Below, piece by piece: positions 51,960 to 60,086 of a stretch of 64,000 nucleotides of DNA. Both the position numbers and the translations under genes were made by a program. Positions within the stretch are counted from its first letter, which is position 1, and each line of letters begins with the position of its first letter. This DNA comes from Bacillota bacterium (lineage in GTDB: Bacteria; Bacillota; Clostridia; Oscillospirales; Ruminococcaceae), in the NCBI GenBank assembly GCA_023460535.1, contig JAEWPV010000020.1:191132-255131 (forward strand), in the 5' to 3' direction. The notes below the pieces were generated by a model, which did no database searches, was not told the DNA's origin, and worked only from the letters and a program-made list of their open reading frames with translations.

Positions 51960-53039
51960 TTAATCAAAATATCCCTTCGCAGCAAGAAGCTCCGCCATCA
52001 GCACGCCGCCACCCGCAGCACCCCGCCCCGTATTGTGCGAAAGACAAACAAACTTATAGTCGTACTGGGAATCGGGACGAAGACGCCCGACCGATATCGC
52101 CATCGCGTTTTCCAAATCACGATCCAGGCGGGTTTGGGGGCGGTTATCCTCTTCAAAGTAGTGAATAAACTGCTTCGGGGCAAGAGGCAGCGAAAGCGCT
52201 TGCGGCTCGGCAGAGAACTGCGCCCATTTCTGCTTAATTTCGTCCATAGTGGGCTTTTTGTCAAACGAGACAAACACTGCCGCAAGGTGACCGTCCGTTA
52301 CCGGAACACGAATGCACTGGGTTGTAATTGCGGGGGATACGGCGGGGTTAATAACTCCGTCCTTTACTTCTCCCCAAATCTTAAGAGGTTCCTGCTCGCT
52401 TTTTTCCTCTTCGCCGCCAATAAAGGGAATCACGTTATCCACCATCTCCGGCCAGGTCTCAAAGGTTTTGCCGGCACCCGATATTGCCTGATAGGTGCAA
52501 GCAAGCACATTCTTAATGCCATACTCCATCAACGGGTGCAGGGCGGGTACGTAGCTTTGCAGTGAGCAGTTGCTCTTAACCGCAATAAAGCCGCGTTTGG
52601 TTCCAAGGCGTTTACGCTGAGCAGCGATAACCTCCATGTGCGACGCGTTAATCTCGGGAACAATCATTGGCACGTCGGGTGTATTGCGGTGTGCGGAGTT
52701 GTTCGAGATAACAGGGCATTCCGCCTTTGCGTAAATCTCCTCTAGGGCCTTTATCTCATCCTTTTTCATATCCACGGCACAGAACACAAAATCCACCTGA
52801 GAGGCGATGGTCTGAACATCTGCGGTCGCGTCCAACACAATAAGATTTTTTACCTTCTCCGGCATAGGGGTGTTCATTGCCCAGCGGTCACCAACCGCTT
52901 CAGTATAGCTTTTGCCAGCCGAACGCGGGGAAGCCGCAAGCAGCTTAATCTGAAACCACGGGTGATTTTCGAGCAGGGAAATGAATCGCTGTCCCACCAT
53001 GCCTGTTGCGCCGATAATACCTACTTGATACTGTTTCAT
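51960..53039 (-). CDS. asd: Aspartate-semialdehyde dehydrogenase, archaeal/fungal type
   Basis: Asd reduces aspartyl phosphate to aspartate semialdehyde, the branch point to lysine, threonine and methionine. The 359-residue protein starts VGIIGATGMVGQRFISLL, and its catalytic cysteine lies in KSNCSLQSYVPALHPL, with RVPVTDGHLAAVF later. These features match the TIGR00978 group common in archaea and fungi rather than the usual bacterial Asd. ATG 53039 is chosen because AAAGGAG lies 10 bp upstream. It is the first gene of the operon. Confidence 0.9.
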   Translation of the reverse strand: MKQYQVGIIGATGMVGQRFISLLENHPWFQIKLLAASPRSAGKSYTEAVGDRWAMNTPMPEKVKNLIVLDATADVQTIASQVDFVFCAVDMKKDEIKALEEIYAKAECPVISNNSAHRNTPDVPMIVPEINASHMEVIAAQRKRLGTKRGFIAVKSNCSLQSYVPALHPLMEYGIKNVLACTYQAISGAGKTFETWPEMVDNVIPFIGGEEEKSEQEPLKIWGEVKDGVINPAVSPAITTQCIRVPVTDGHLAAVFVSFDKKPTMDEIKQKWAQFSAEPQALSLPLAPKQFIHYFEEDNRPQTRLDRDLENAMAISVGRLRPDSQYDYKFVCLSHNTGRGAAGGGVLMAELLAAKGYFD

Positions 53040-53193
53040 GCTTCTCGTTCTCCTTTGTGTTCCAGTGCAACGCAGTATGGTGCGAAGCACTTGTGCAGCG
53101 GAATGGTTCCTGTCTGCAAAATGATGTTGGTATGCGAGGGGGAGGGGCTTTGTGGATTTAATCAATGACCGAATATGCCTAAAAAAGGGTAAC

Positions 53194-53218
53194 AAAAAAT
53201 CCGGCATGAAAACCGGAT
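53194..53218 (-). terminator. Riboswitch terminator before asd
   Basis: On the minus strand ATCCGG and CCGGAT form a short stem around an 8-nt loop, followed by six T residues (53199-53194). It lies downstream of the lysine aptamer and some 155 bp before asd, so it is a plausible expression platform. Confidence 0.8.
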
Positions 53219-53289
53219 AGTCAACCAATATAATAAATACGGGGCTATTGACCAAAACACAAATATAGTTTAAAATTGTGAAATTGGTG

Positions 53290-53461
53290 TATAGCTCTCC
53301 ATCATTATTATAATGATGACAGTCACATCCCTGTTCGGTAATGCAACCAGGGTCACCAGTCGTCGGTACTGATCCCTTCGGCGGCCTCACCTTTCACCCA
53401 CGCTCAAACGATCCCGACGATCTTGCGGTATGGCTACTCATTAAACCCGCGCCTCTATCCA
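53290..53461 (-). promoter_or_regulatory. Lysine riboswitch aptamer upstream of asd
   Basis: Read on the minus strand, the element contains GATAGAGGCGCGG, AGTA, GGTGAAAGGTGAGG, GCCGAAGGGATCAG, CTGTCATCA and GGAGAGCTAT, in the order and spacing of the lysine (L box) class. It covers most of the 503-bp gap between asd and queA; the rest holds the promoter, terminator and leader. Lysine binding would favour the downstream terminator. It would set expression of asd-dapA-dapB and the ACT gene. Confidence 0.9.
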
Positions 53462-53474
53462 TTTCAATAAAAAC

Positions 53475-53503
53475 ATATTAGCACTCGTATGTCGATATGT
53501 CAA
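53475..53503 (-). promoter_or_regulatory. Sigma-A type promoter of the lysine operon
   Basis: On the minus strand TTGACA (53503-53498) and TAATAT (53480-53475) are spaced by 17 bp, immediately before the aptamer. The -35 box is a perfect consensus match. Confidence 0.82.
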
Positions 53504-53542
53504 TTTGTTTTATAAAAATCGTCCTAACAGGAGAAATTCCCT

Positions 53543-54568
53543 ATGAAAAAATCCGATTTTTGGTACGAATTGCCCGAATCACTCATTGCCCAAACGCCCA
53601 TTGAGCCGCGTGATGCCTCGCGCATGCTTACCCTTGACCGCGAAACAGGTGAGGTTAAACACCTTCGTTTTCACGATATCGACTCACTGCTGAAGAAAGG
53701 CGACACACTCATTTTAAACAACACCCGTGTCATTCCTGCGCGCCTATACGGCAAGCGCACCGATACCGGCGGTGATATAGAGTTTTTGCTGCTTGAGCAA
53801 AAGGCGGAAAAGCTATGGGAGATCCTGGTGCGACCGGGCAAACGCGCAAAACCGGGGCATCGCTTTGTATTTGGTGATGAGCTTTTAGTTGCAACCGTAG
53901 AGGATGTACTACCCAGCGGTAATCGGCTTGCGCGGTTCGAGTGCGAAGGCAGTATTTTTCCGGTCCTTGAGCAGATTGGGCTGATGCCGCTGCCGCCGTA
54001 CATTAAAGAAAAGCTATCGGACAAGGAACGTTATCAAACGGTATACTCTCAGCAGCTGGGTTCCGCCGCGGCACCCACGGCAGGGCTACACTTTACCCCC
54101 GAACTGCTTGATAGCTTAAGATGTGCAGGGGTAAATATCGGCTTTGTCACATTGCATGTTGGGCTGGGAACCTTCCGCCCGGTAAAAGAGGAGAACATTC
54201 TTGACCACCGGATGCACAGCGAGCATTACGTGGTACCGCAAGAGACCGCGGACTTAATCAATCAAACTAAGCAAAATGGCTGCCGCGTTATCGCGGTGGG
54301 CACAACTAGCTGCAGAACGCTCGAAGCAATGGCTGCAACGCACGGCACAATCTGCGCCTGTGAGGGCAGCACCGATATCTTTATCTATCCGGGATACTCG
54401 TTTCATGTGTTGGATGGTTTGATAACGAACTTTCATCTGCCCGAAAGTACACTGATTATGCTAGTTAGCGCGTTTGCGGGCTACGAGAAAACGATGCATG
54501 CCTACAAAACAGCAGTAAAAGAACAGTATCGCTTCTTCAGCTTTGGGGACGCGATGTTTATCTATTAA
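53543..54568 (+). CDS. queA: S-adenosylmethionine:tRNA ribosyltransferase-isomerase
   Basis: QueA transfers and rearranges the ribosyl moiety of SAM onto preQ1 in tRNA, forming epoxyqueuosine. The 341-residue protein shows FWYELPESLIAQTPIEPRDASRML, LILNNTRVIPARLYG, the AAPTAGLHFT motif and FITNFHLPES-like LITNFHLPESTLIML. AGGAG lies about 13 bp before ATG 53543. It precedes tgt by 17 bp, the next enzyme in the queuosine pathway. Confidence 0.96.
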   Translation: MKKSDFWYELPESLIAQTPIEPRDASRMLTLDRETGEVKHLRFHDIDSLLKKGDTLILNNTRVIPARLYGKRTDTGGDIEFLLLEQKAEKLWEILVRPGKRAKPGHRFVFGDELLVATVEDVLPSGNRLARFECEGSIFPVLEQIGLMPLPPYIKEKLSDKERYQTVYSQQLGSAAAPTAGLHFTPELLDSLRCAGVNIGFVTLHVGLGTFRPVKEENILDHRMHSEHYVVPQETADLINQTKQNGCRVIAVGTTSCRTLEAMAATHGTICACEGSTDIFIYPGYSFHVLDGLITNFHLPESTLIMLVSAFAGYEKTMHAYKTAVKEQYRFFSFGDAMFIY

Positions 54569-54585
54569 GGATTTGAGGAACAAAA

Positions 54586-55725
54586 ATGTTTAAACTGATA
54601 AAAAACGAGGGCAGGGCAAGACGGGGCGAGATGACGACCGTGCATGGAACGGTGAAGACCCCTGCGTTTATGAATGTTGCCACTGCAGGAGCGATTAAGG
54701 GTGGAATTTCGTCGTATGATTTAACCGACTTAAAATGTCAGGTTGAATTGTGCAACACCTATCACCTGCACATTCGTCCGTCCGATACCTTGATTAAAGA
54801 TATGGGTGGACTGCATCGGTTTATTGGCTGGAACGGTCCGATTCTAACCGACAGCGGAGGGTTTCAGGTATTTTCATTGGCAAAACTGAGAAAAATAAGG
54901 GAAGAGGGCGTGTACTTTTCGTCCCATGTGGACGGTCAGAAGATATTTATGGGGCCCGAAGAAAGCATGCGGATTCAGTCAAACCTCGGCTCCACTATCG
55001 CCATGGCGTTTGACGAATGTGTAGAAAACCCGGCAGCCTACGACTATGCCGTAGCGTCCTGCGACCGAACCTATCGATGGTTGGTCCGGTGTAAAGAAGA
55101 GATGCAAAGGCTAAATGCTTTACATGATGCCGTAAATCCCAAGCAACTGTTGTTTGGCATTAATCAGGGCTGTACCTATGACGACCTGCGCATAAACCAT
55201 ATGAAGCGAATTGCTCCGCTTGATTTAGATGGCTACGCCATTGGGGGACTTGCGGTAGGGGAACCGGCGGCGGATATGTATCGAGTGATTGACGCCGTAG
55301 AACCGTATATGCCTGTAGGCAAGCCGCGATATTTAATGGGTGTCGGAACGCCCTGCAACATCATTGAGGCCGTGAGTAGAGGCGTCGATCTGTTTGACTG
55401 TGTGATGCCAAGCCGTAATGCACGCCACGGGCATCTGTTTACCTTTGACGGAGTAATTAACATCATTAACGCGAAATACCAGCGCGATGAACGCCCTGTA
55501 TCAAGCGATTGCGATTGCCCTGCCTGCCGCAGTCATTCGCGCGCCTATCTCAGGCACCTTTTTAAGGCGGGCGAAATGCTTGGCATGCGCCTTGCCGTAA
55601 TGCACAATCTATACTTCTATAATACGCTGATGGAGCGAATTCGTGATGCGATAGACAAAGCAGAATTTTCTCATTTTTGTGCGCAGTATCTTCCTGTTTT
55701 GGATAAACGCAATACAAACGAGTAG
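54586..55725 (+). CDS. tgt: Queuine/preQ1 tRNA-guanine transglycosylase
   Basis: Tgt exchanges guanine 34 for preQ1 in tRNAs with GUN anticodons. The 379-residue TIM-barrel protein has ILTDSGGFQVFSL, the active-site aspartate region MAFDECVENPA and GGLAVGEP, and the zinc motif CDCPAC with a later histidine. It forms the queA-tgt operon common in Firmicutes. It is followed, after a promoter, by yajC. Confidence 0.96.
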   Translation: MFKLIKNEGRARRGEMTTVHGTVKTPAFMNVATAGAIKGGISSYDLTDLKCQVELCNTYHLHIRPSDTLIKDMGGLHRFIGWNGPILTDSGGFQVFSLAKLRKIREEGVYFSSHVDGQKIFMGPEESMRIQSNLGSTIAMAFDECVENPAAYDYAVASCDRTYRWLVRCKEEMQRLNALHDAVNPKQLLFGINQGCTYDDLRINHMKRIAPLDLDGYAIGGLAVGEPAADMYRVIDAVEPYMPVGKPRYLMGVGTPCNIIEAVSRGVDLFDCVMPSRNARHGHLFTFDGVINIINAKYQRDERPVSSDCDCPACRSHSRAYLRHLFKAGEMLGMRLAVMHNLYFYNTLMERIRDAIDKAEFSHFCAQYLPVLDKRNTNE

Positions 55726-55773
55726 GTAACGACTCATATTGGTAAACAATTTATGTATTCTTGCCAGGAGCAC

Positions 55774-55802
55774 TTGCGTGACTTGTACTTTCAATGTATA
55801 AT
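55774..55802 (+). promoter_or_regulatory. Promoter for yajC
   Basis: TTGCGT (55774-55779) and TATAAT (55797-55802) are separated by 17 bp, giving a leader of about 50 nt. Confidence 0.6.
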
Positions 55803-55859
55803 AACATAAGATAATATATCAAAATATGAACAGTTTACCGAACTAGCTGGAGGAAGAAA

Positions 55860-56216
55860 ATGAACGGATTATATCTATTGTCTGCCGCTGCTGACGCTGG
55901 AACAGCCGGAGAGCCAAACTCTACACTTGCAATGTTGATTCAGTTTGGACCCATCGTCCTGATTTTTGTTGTGTTTTACTTCTTTATGATTAGACCGCAG
56001 AAAAAGAAGGAGAAAGAGATACAGAGAATGCGTTCCAACCTGCAGGTTGGCGACGAGGTTGTAACCTCCGGCGGTATTATCGGTCGTGTTGTAAGCATCC
56101 GGGAGGATACGGTTGTTATCGAGACCGGTTCTGATCGAAGCAAGGTTCGCATTGCAAGATGGGCAATCCAGACCAACAACACCGTGCATGACGATGTAGA
56201 CTCTTCGCTGAAATAA
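55860..56216 (+). CDS. yajC: Preprotein translocase subunit YajC
   Basis: YajC associates with SecDF in the translocon. The 118-residue protein has one N-terminal helix (LIQFGPIVLIFVVFYFFM) followed by the family motif IRPQKKKEKEIQRM and VGDEVVTSGGIIGRV. It carries a somewhat long N-terminal extension of about 20 residues before the helix. GGAGG lies 8 bp before the ATG. The queA-tgt-yajC order is common, but secDF is 31 kb away. Confidence 0.92.
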   Translation: MNGLYLLSAAADAGTAGEPNSTLAMLIQFGPIVLIFVVFYFFMIRPQKKKEKEIQRMRSNLQVGDEVVTSGGIIGRVVSIREDTVVIETGSDRSKVRIARWAIQTNNTVHDDVDSSLK

Positions 56217-56306
56217 AGCCCATTTGAACTAAAATTTACTTCTGTCATAAACACTGCGACCTCCGAATATCCTTTATCACAAGGATTGTTTGGGGGTCGA
56301 TTTGTT

Positions 56307-56723
56307 TTGAACAACGCTTCGGTAAACGCAAAGCATGAAGAAAAAAGACATGTTTCGTTTGTAAGACCAACGATTGTATCGGCGGTATTTACGATGCTGC
56401 TGCTTTTGGTGCTGTCCTTGGCGTTCGCAGCGTTGTTTGCACTTGCCGATGTACCAACCTATCTGCTTATGCCCTGTGCGATACTGATACTTACAATGGC
56501 ATGCTTTGCGGGCGGATTCTTCTCCGCAAGAATGACTAGGGTGAAGGGACTGACGGCTGGCATCATCACAGGAGCGTTCTTGTATTTGACTCTGTTTGTG
56601 CTCAGTCTGCTGTTTGTGCGTTCTGGGCTTGGCGTATTTGCGCTAGCCAAGCTGATGCTAATGCTAACGGCAGCCGCTATAGGTGGAATAAGCGGCGTGA
56701 ACCTTATTGCTAAGAGAAAATAA
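56307..56723 (+). CDS. TIGR04086 family membrane protein
   Basis: The 138-residue protein has four hydrophobic segments (about residues 22-44, 48-68, 78-98 and 105-128 with the TTG start) and GGFFSARMTRVKGLTAGIITG between the second and third. This matches the TIGR04086 family, which commonly lies between yajC and the SCIFF gene in Clostridia, as here. Its function is unknown. TTG 56307 has GGGGGT 9 bp upstream; a TTG at 56286 is possible. Confidence 0.82.
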   Translation: MNNASVNAKHEEKRHVSFVRPTIVSAVFTMLLLLVLSLAFAALFALADVPTYLLMPCAILILTMACFAGGFFSARMTRVKGLTAGIITGAFLYLTLFVLSLLFVRSGLGVFALAKLMLMLTAAAIGGISGVNLIAKRK

Positions 56724-56726
56724 TAA

Positions 56727-56755
56727 TTGCATCACGATATAATATGTGGTAAAAT
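56727..56755 (+). promoter_or_regulatory. Promoter for scfA
   Basis: TTGCAT (56727-56732) and TAAAAT (56750-56755) are 17 bp apart, with TGG before the -10 box. The leader to scfA is about 30 nt. Confidence 0.6.
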
Positions 56756-56790
56756 GATTATTGAATTAGTGACAGGAGGGGAATACACCA

Positions 56791-56940
56791 ATGAAGCATG
56801 TAAAAACACTAAATACCGCTAACCTGAAAAAGAGCACCGCAAAGGGTGGCTGCGGCGAATGCCAGGCTTCCTGCCAATCGGCTTGCAAAACATCTTGCAC
56901 AGTTGCAAACCAAAAGTGTGAGAACGGTAACAATAAATAA
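56791..56940 (+). CDS. scfA: SCIFF six-cysteine ranthipeptide precursor
   Basis: The 49-residue peptide is the SCIFF precursor (six cysteines in forty-five), nearly universal in Clostridia. A leader of about 20 residues (MKHVKTLNTANLKKSTAKGG) is followed by a core with cysteines at 21, 24, 28, 32, 36 and 43. The core segment CKTSCT is typical; in the C. thermocellum homologue a thioether joins Cys32 and Thr37, and both residues are present here. AGGAGGGG lies about 10 bp before the ATG. The maturase gene follows. The biological role of SCIFF is still unclear. Confidence 0.95.
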   Translation: MKHVKTLNTANLKKSTAKGGCGECQASCQSACKTSCTVANQKCENGNNK

Positions 56941-56989
56941 GCTCTTTACAAACCCACAAATGAATAATCAACAGGGGACGAGAACTGTC

Positions 56990-57019
56990 AAGGGACAGAT
57001 GCACTGTCCCTTGTTTTTT
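56990..57019 (+). terminator. Hairpin between scfA and scfB
   Basis: AAGGGACAG (56990-56998) pairs with CTGTCCCTT (57004-57012), followed by GTTTTTT. It would reduce transcription of scfB relative to scfA. The flanking GGGGACGAGAACTGTC also resembles elements dispersed in Clostridia. Confidence 0.8.
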
Positions 57020-57067
57020 GCCATAACGGCAAATACAGCATGGTGATACATACGGAGGACAATCTAC

Positions 57068-58453
57068 ATGAACAAAGATTCTCTCATTCATAAATACTCG
57101 CTTAACGGCTACAACATTGTTTTGGATGTACATAGCGGGGCGGTTCATATTGTTGACGAAGTGACCTATGCGCTTCTTGACGAGATTGCTCCTCCGCTTG
57201 AAAAAGACTGCCCAGAATCAGTCCTTCGGGCACTCGAAAAGCAATTTGATGCCAATGCGATAATTGGCAGTTACCTGGAACTATACAGCCTTTATCAGGA
57301 CGGCGCGCTATTTTCCTCGGATGATTACGAACAGTTTCAGGGCATGATGTCCGGTTCGCCGATAAAAGCAATGTGTTTACACATTGCGCATGACTGCAAC
57401 CTGCGCTGCGCGTACTGCTTTGCAAGTACAGGGGACTTTGGCAAAGGCAGAAAACTGATGCCGTTTGAGATCGGAAAAGAGGCCATAGACTTCTTAATTG
57501 CACATTCGGGAACGCGCAGAAACCTAGAGGTCGACCTATTCGGCGGCGAACCGTTGATGAACTTTGAGGTCGTAAAACAGATTGTACAGTACGCGCGCAG
57601 CAGGGAAGCGAGCGCTGGCAAGCGTTTTCGCTTTACAGCAACAACCAACGGCATGCTGCTGACCGACGACAAGATTGATTACCTAAATAAAGAGATGGAA
57701 AACATCGTATTATCCATAGACGGACGCAAAGAGATCAACGATCGCATGCGGACACGGGTGGATGGCAGGGGAAGCTTTGATGTTATTGTGCCGAAATATC
57801 AAAGGCTTGTAGAACTGCGCGGTCAGGATCAATATTATGTGCGCGGAACCTTTACAAAGCAAAATTTAGATTTTACCAAGGATGTTTTGGAGCTGAAACG
57901 ACTGGGTTTTGAGCAGATTTCGGTTGAGCCTGTCGTGTCAGACGAAGCGAATGCGTTTGCGATAACAGAGGCGGAGCTTCCCGCGGTGTTTGCGGAATAT
58001 GAGCATCTAGCCAAAACACTGCTTACGCTGCGCAAAAACAAGGACGGGGTTAACTTTTTTCATTTCATGATTGATCTTGAACAGGGACCATGTGCCATTA
58101 AGCGGCTTCGCGGCTGTGGATGCGGCAATGAATATATCGCCGTAACTCCAGATGGTGATATCTATCCCTGCCACCAGTTTGTAGGGATGGAGCAATGGCG
58201 TATGGGTAGCGTAGTAGACGGCTCACTGGACACCACGCTCAAGGACCAATTTGCAAAAGCGAATATTTACGGCAAAGAGGAATGCAGCAGGTGTTGGGCA
58301 AAGTTTTACTGCTCTGGCGGCTGTAACGCCAACAATGTTCAATATCGAGGCGATCTGTTAAAGCCTCACACAGTGTCGTGCGAGCTGGAAAAAAAGCGTT
58401 TGGAATGCGCGATTATGATGAAGGCTGCGCAGCTTGACATGGAAAACGAATAG
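57068..58453 (+). CDS. scfB: SCIFF radical SAM maturase
   Basis: The 461-residue radical SAM/SPASM enzyme installs thioether crosslinks in the SCIFF peptide. It has an N-terminal region typical of the maturase (NKDSLIHKYSLNGYNIVLDV), the cluster motif C110-NLR-C114-AY-C117, LFGGEPLMNFE, and a C-terminal SPASM part with CGCGNEYIAVTPDGDIYPCHQ and CSRCWAKFYCSGGC that binds auxiliary clusters. The GGAGG site lies before ATG 57068. Its neighbour scfA supplies the substrate. Confidence 0.95.
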   Translation: MNKDSLIHKYSLNGYNIVLDVHSGAVHIVDEVTYALLDEIAPPLEKDCPESVLRALEKQFDANAIIGSYLELYSLYQDGALFSSDDYEQFQGMMSGSPIKAMCLHIAHDCNLRCAYCFASTGDFGKGRKLMPFEIGKEAIDFLIAHSGTRRNLEVDLFGGEPLMNFEVVKQIVQYARSREASAGKRFRFTATTNGMLLTDDKIDYLNKEMENIVLSIDGRKEINDRMRTRVDGRGSFDVIVPKYQRLVELRGQDQYYVRGTFTKQNLDFTKDVLELKRLGFEQISVEPVVSDEANAFAITEAELPAVFAEYEHLAKTLLTLRKNKDGVNFFHFMIDLEQGPCAIKRLRGCGCGNEYIAVTPDGDIYPCHQFVGMEQWRMGSVVDGSLDTTLKDQFAKANIYGKEECSRCWAKFYCSGGCNANNVQYRGDLLKPHTVSCELEKKRLECAIMMKAAQLDMENE

Positions 58454-58470
58454 ATTCGTTTAATCGTAAG

Positions 58471-58514
58471 CAAGGCGCCGACAAAGGTCTGAAACGACCT
58501 CTGTCGGCGCCTTG
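58471..58514 (+). terminator. Terminator after scfB
   Basis: CAAGGCGCCGACA (58471-58483) pairs with TGTCGGCGCCTTG (58502-58514), with an inner stem AAGGTC/GACCTC closed at one mismatch. The 3' side continues CTTTATT. It lies between convergent genes and may also act on the minus strand. Confidence 0.8.
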
Positions 58515-58519
58515 CTTTA

Positions 58520-58924
58520 TTATGTAATTCCTTTACTTACCAACCAGATTTTTGCCTGTTCTAAATCCGCAAAGAACCCATATGCAAACAGACCGTCGTG
58601 TTTATTTAGGCGTGCGCCCAAATAAGTGCGCATAACAACATTCAATCCCACAAACGCAACCTTTTTGAGCCTACCGATTGATAATAGACGAGATATCATG
58701 ATATCCGCGGAGTCTTTGGTAACCAACGTTTCGGACAGGTTAATGAAAACAAGCGATGGCGCGGATGGACGACGTATTGCCGGTAGCTCCTGTAAAAACT
58801 TGCTCACCATCATATCCGTGTGAACCGATAGAGAATCCAGTTCAAAACACCAAATCTCAGTGTTTGCGTAGTAAAGCGGGAACGACCGCCGAATAATCAG
58901 ATCTTCCTTCGCAACTTTTTTCAT
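58520..58924 (-). CDS. Hypothetical protein, STAS/SpoIIAA-like fold possible
   Basis: The 134-residue product has no signal or membrane segment. Its centre has PSLVFINLSETLVTKDSADIM and KKVAFVGLNVVMRTYLG, alternating strands and helices, and it ends FADLEQAKIWLVSKGI. The pattern resembles SpoIIAA-like STAS proteins, but identity is low and I do not assign a function. ATG 58924 has AGGAG 11 bp upstream. The gene has an extended -10 (TGCTATACT) at 58958-58966 on the minus strand. It is flanked by a terminator and an AT-rich spacer. Confidence 0.6.
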   Translation of the reverse strand: MKKVAKEDLIIRRSFPLYYANTEIWCFELDSLSVHTDMMVSKFLQELPAIRRPSAPSLVFINLSETLVTKDSADIMISRLLSIGRLKKVAFVGLNVVMRTYLGARLNKHDGLFAYGFFADLEQAKIWLVSKGIT

Positions 58925-58969
58925 ACTTACCATACTCCTGCGTTTATTGATATGCAAAGTATAGCACAA

Positions 58970-59190
58970 AAGAAAACAAAGTGAATAATTAAAACGCCAG
59001 GACTAACGCTTTAATATGTGAAGTTAACATAATTACAGTAACATAATATTGGACGTTATACATAATTAGTTTTACATAATTTTTGTTATTAGCAACAAAT
59101 TTTTATTAATATTCTGAATTGTATTGAATATGCAGAAAAAATATATTATATTTAAATCAAACGCTTTAATCCGTATATATTCTACAATTT
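58970..59190. other. AT-rich intergenic spacer
   Basis: This stretch between the small minus-strand gene and proC is much richer in A and T than its neighbours and holds no plausible gene. Divergent promoters are expected here: an extended -10 for the minus-strand gene at its left edge, and TTGTAT (59119-59124) with TATATT (59142-59147), 17 bp apart, for proC. The composition makes chance -10 matches frequent, so these are tentative. Confidence 0.5.
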
Positions 59191-59210
59191 AGTTGGGAGT
59201 TTTGACACAC

Positions 59211-60020
59211 ATGACAGTCGGATATGAAGTTGGATTTATTGGTTTGGGTAACATGGCATCCGCTATTATTAATGGTATAATGTGCAAGAACGTCCTTCAT
59301 CCATCTTCAATAGCAGCATACGACCCGGACAATAGCAAGTGTGAATCGTTTGCACGCAAAGGTATAGCTATTATGCAGGGCGCCGCGCAGCTTACTGAAT
59401 GCTGCCGCTACGTATTTATCTGTGTTAAACCGCAGGTAATTGGGGATGTAATCTCTTCAATTAAAGGTTCTGCGGGTCAACATAATGTGTTTGTATCGAT
59501 TGCCGCTGGTATTGGGGCGCAATATATTAAGGATCAGCTGGGCTTTGATTGCAAGCTGATTCTTGTCATGCCCAATACGCCGCTCATGCTTGGCGAAGGC
59601 GCAAGTGCCCTTGCGTGTGTTGCTCCTACAACTGCCGATGAGTTTGCTTATGTAAAAGGCATCTTTGCATCTTCCGGCATCAGCGAGGAGATTGCTCCGG
59701 ATAAACTGCCCGAAATTATTCCTGTAAACGGCAGCAGCCCCGCTTTTATCTATCTGTTTGCTAAGATAGTTGCTGAGTTTGCATCCGAGCAGGGGATTGC
59801 GTACCCTGTAGCGATGCATTTGTTTGCGCAAACGCTGATTGGCAGCGCAAAAATGTTAACCGACAGTGGGCTTTCGCCTGAGGAATTGATTCGCATGGTA
59901 TCTTCCCCCGGCGGCACAACTCTTGAGGGATTGGCGTCGCTAGAAAGAAGCGGATTTGAGCAGACCTTACGCCTAGCTATGCAGGCTTGCATCAATCGCG
60001 CACACGAACTGGGTAAATAG
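59211..60020 (+). CDS. proC: Pyrroline-5-carboxylate reductase
   Basis: ProC reduces pyrroline-5-carboxylate to proline. The 269-residue protein has a Rossmann start VGFIGLGNMASAIINGI, the VKPQVIGDVIS segment, LVMPNTPLMLGEGASAL and the C-terminal motif SPGGTTLEGLASLE. ATG 59211 has GGGAG about 11 bp upstream; TTG 59193 overlaps that site. The proA and proB genes are not in the window. Confidence 0.93.
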   Translation: MTVGYEVGFIGLGNMASAIINGIMCKNVLHPSSIAAYDPDNSKCESFARKGIAIMQGAAQLTECCRYVFICVKPQVIGDVISSIKGSAGQHNVFVSIAAGIGAQYIKDQLGFDCKLILVMPNTPLMLGEGASALACVAPTTADEFAYVKGIFASSGISEEIAPDKLPEIIPVNGSSPAFIYLFAKIVAEFASEQGIAYPVAMHLFAQTLIGSAKMLTDSGLSPEELIRMVSSPGGTTLEGLASLERSGFEQTLRLAMQACINRAHELGK

Positions 60021-60086
60021 CTTCTAAAATACCCCCGTTGTGAATAAGTATAGCTTGTGTATAGCTACGCGAAACGGGGTGTACAA

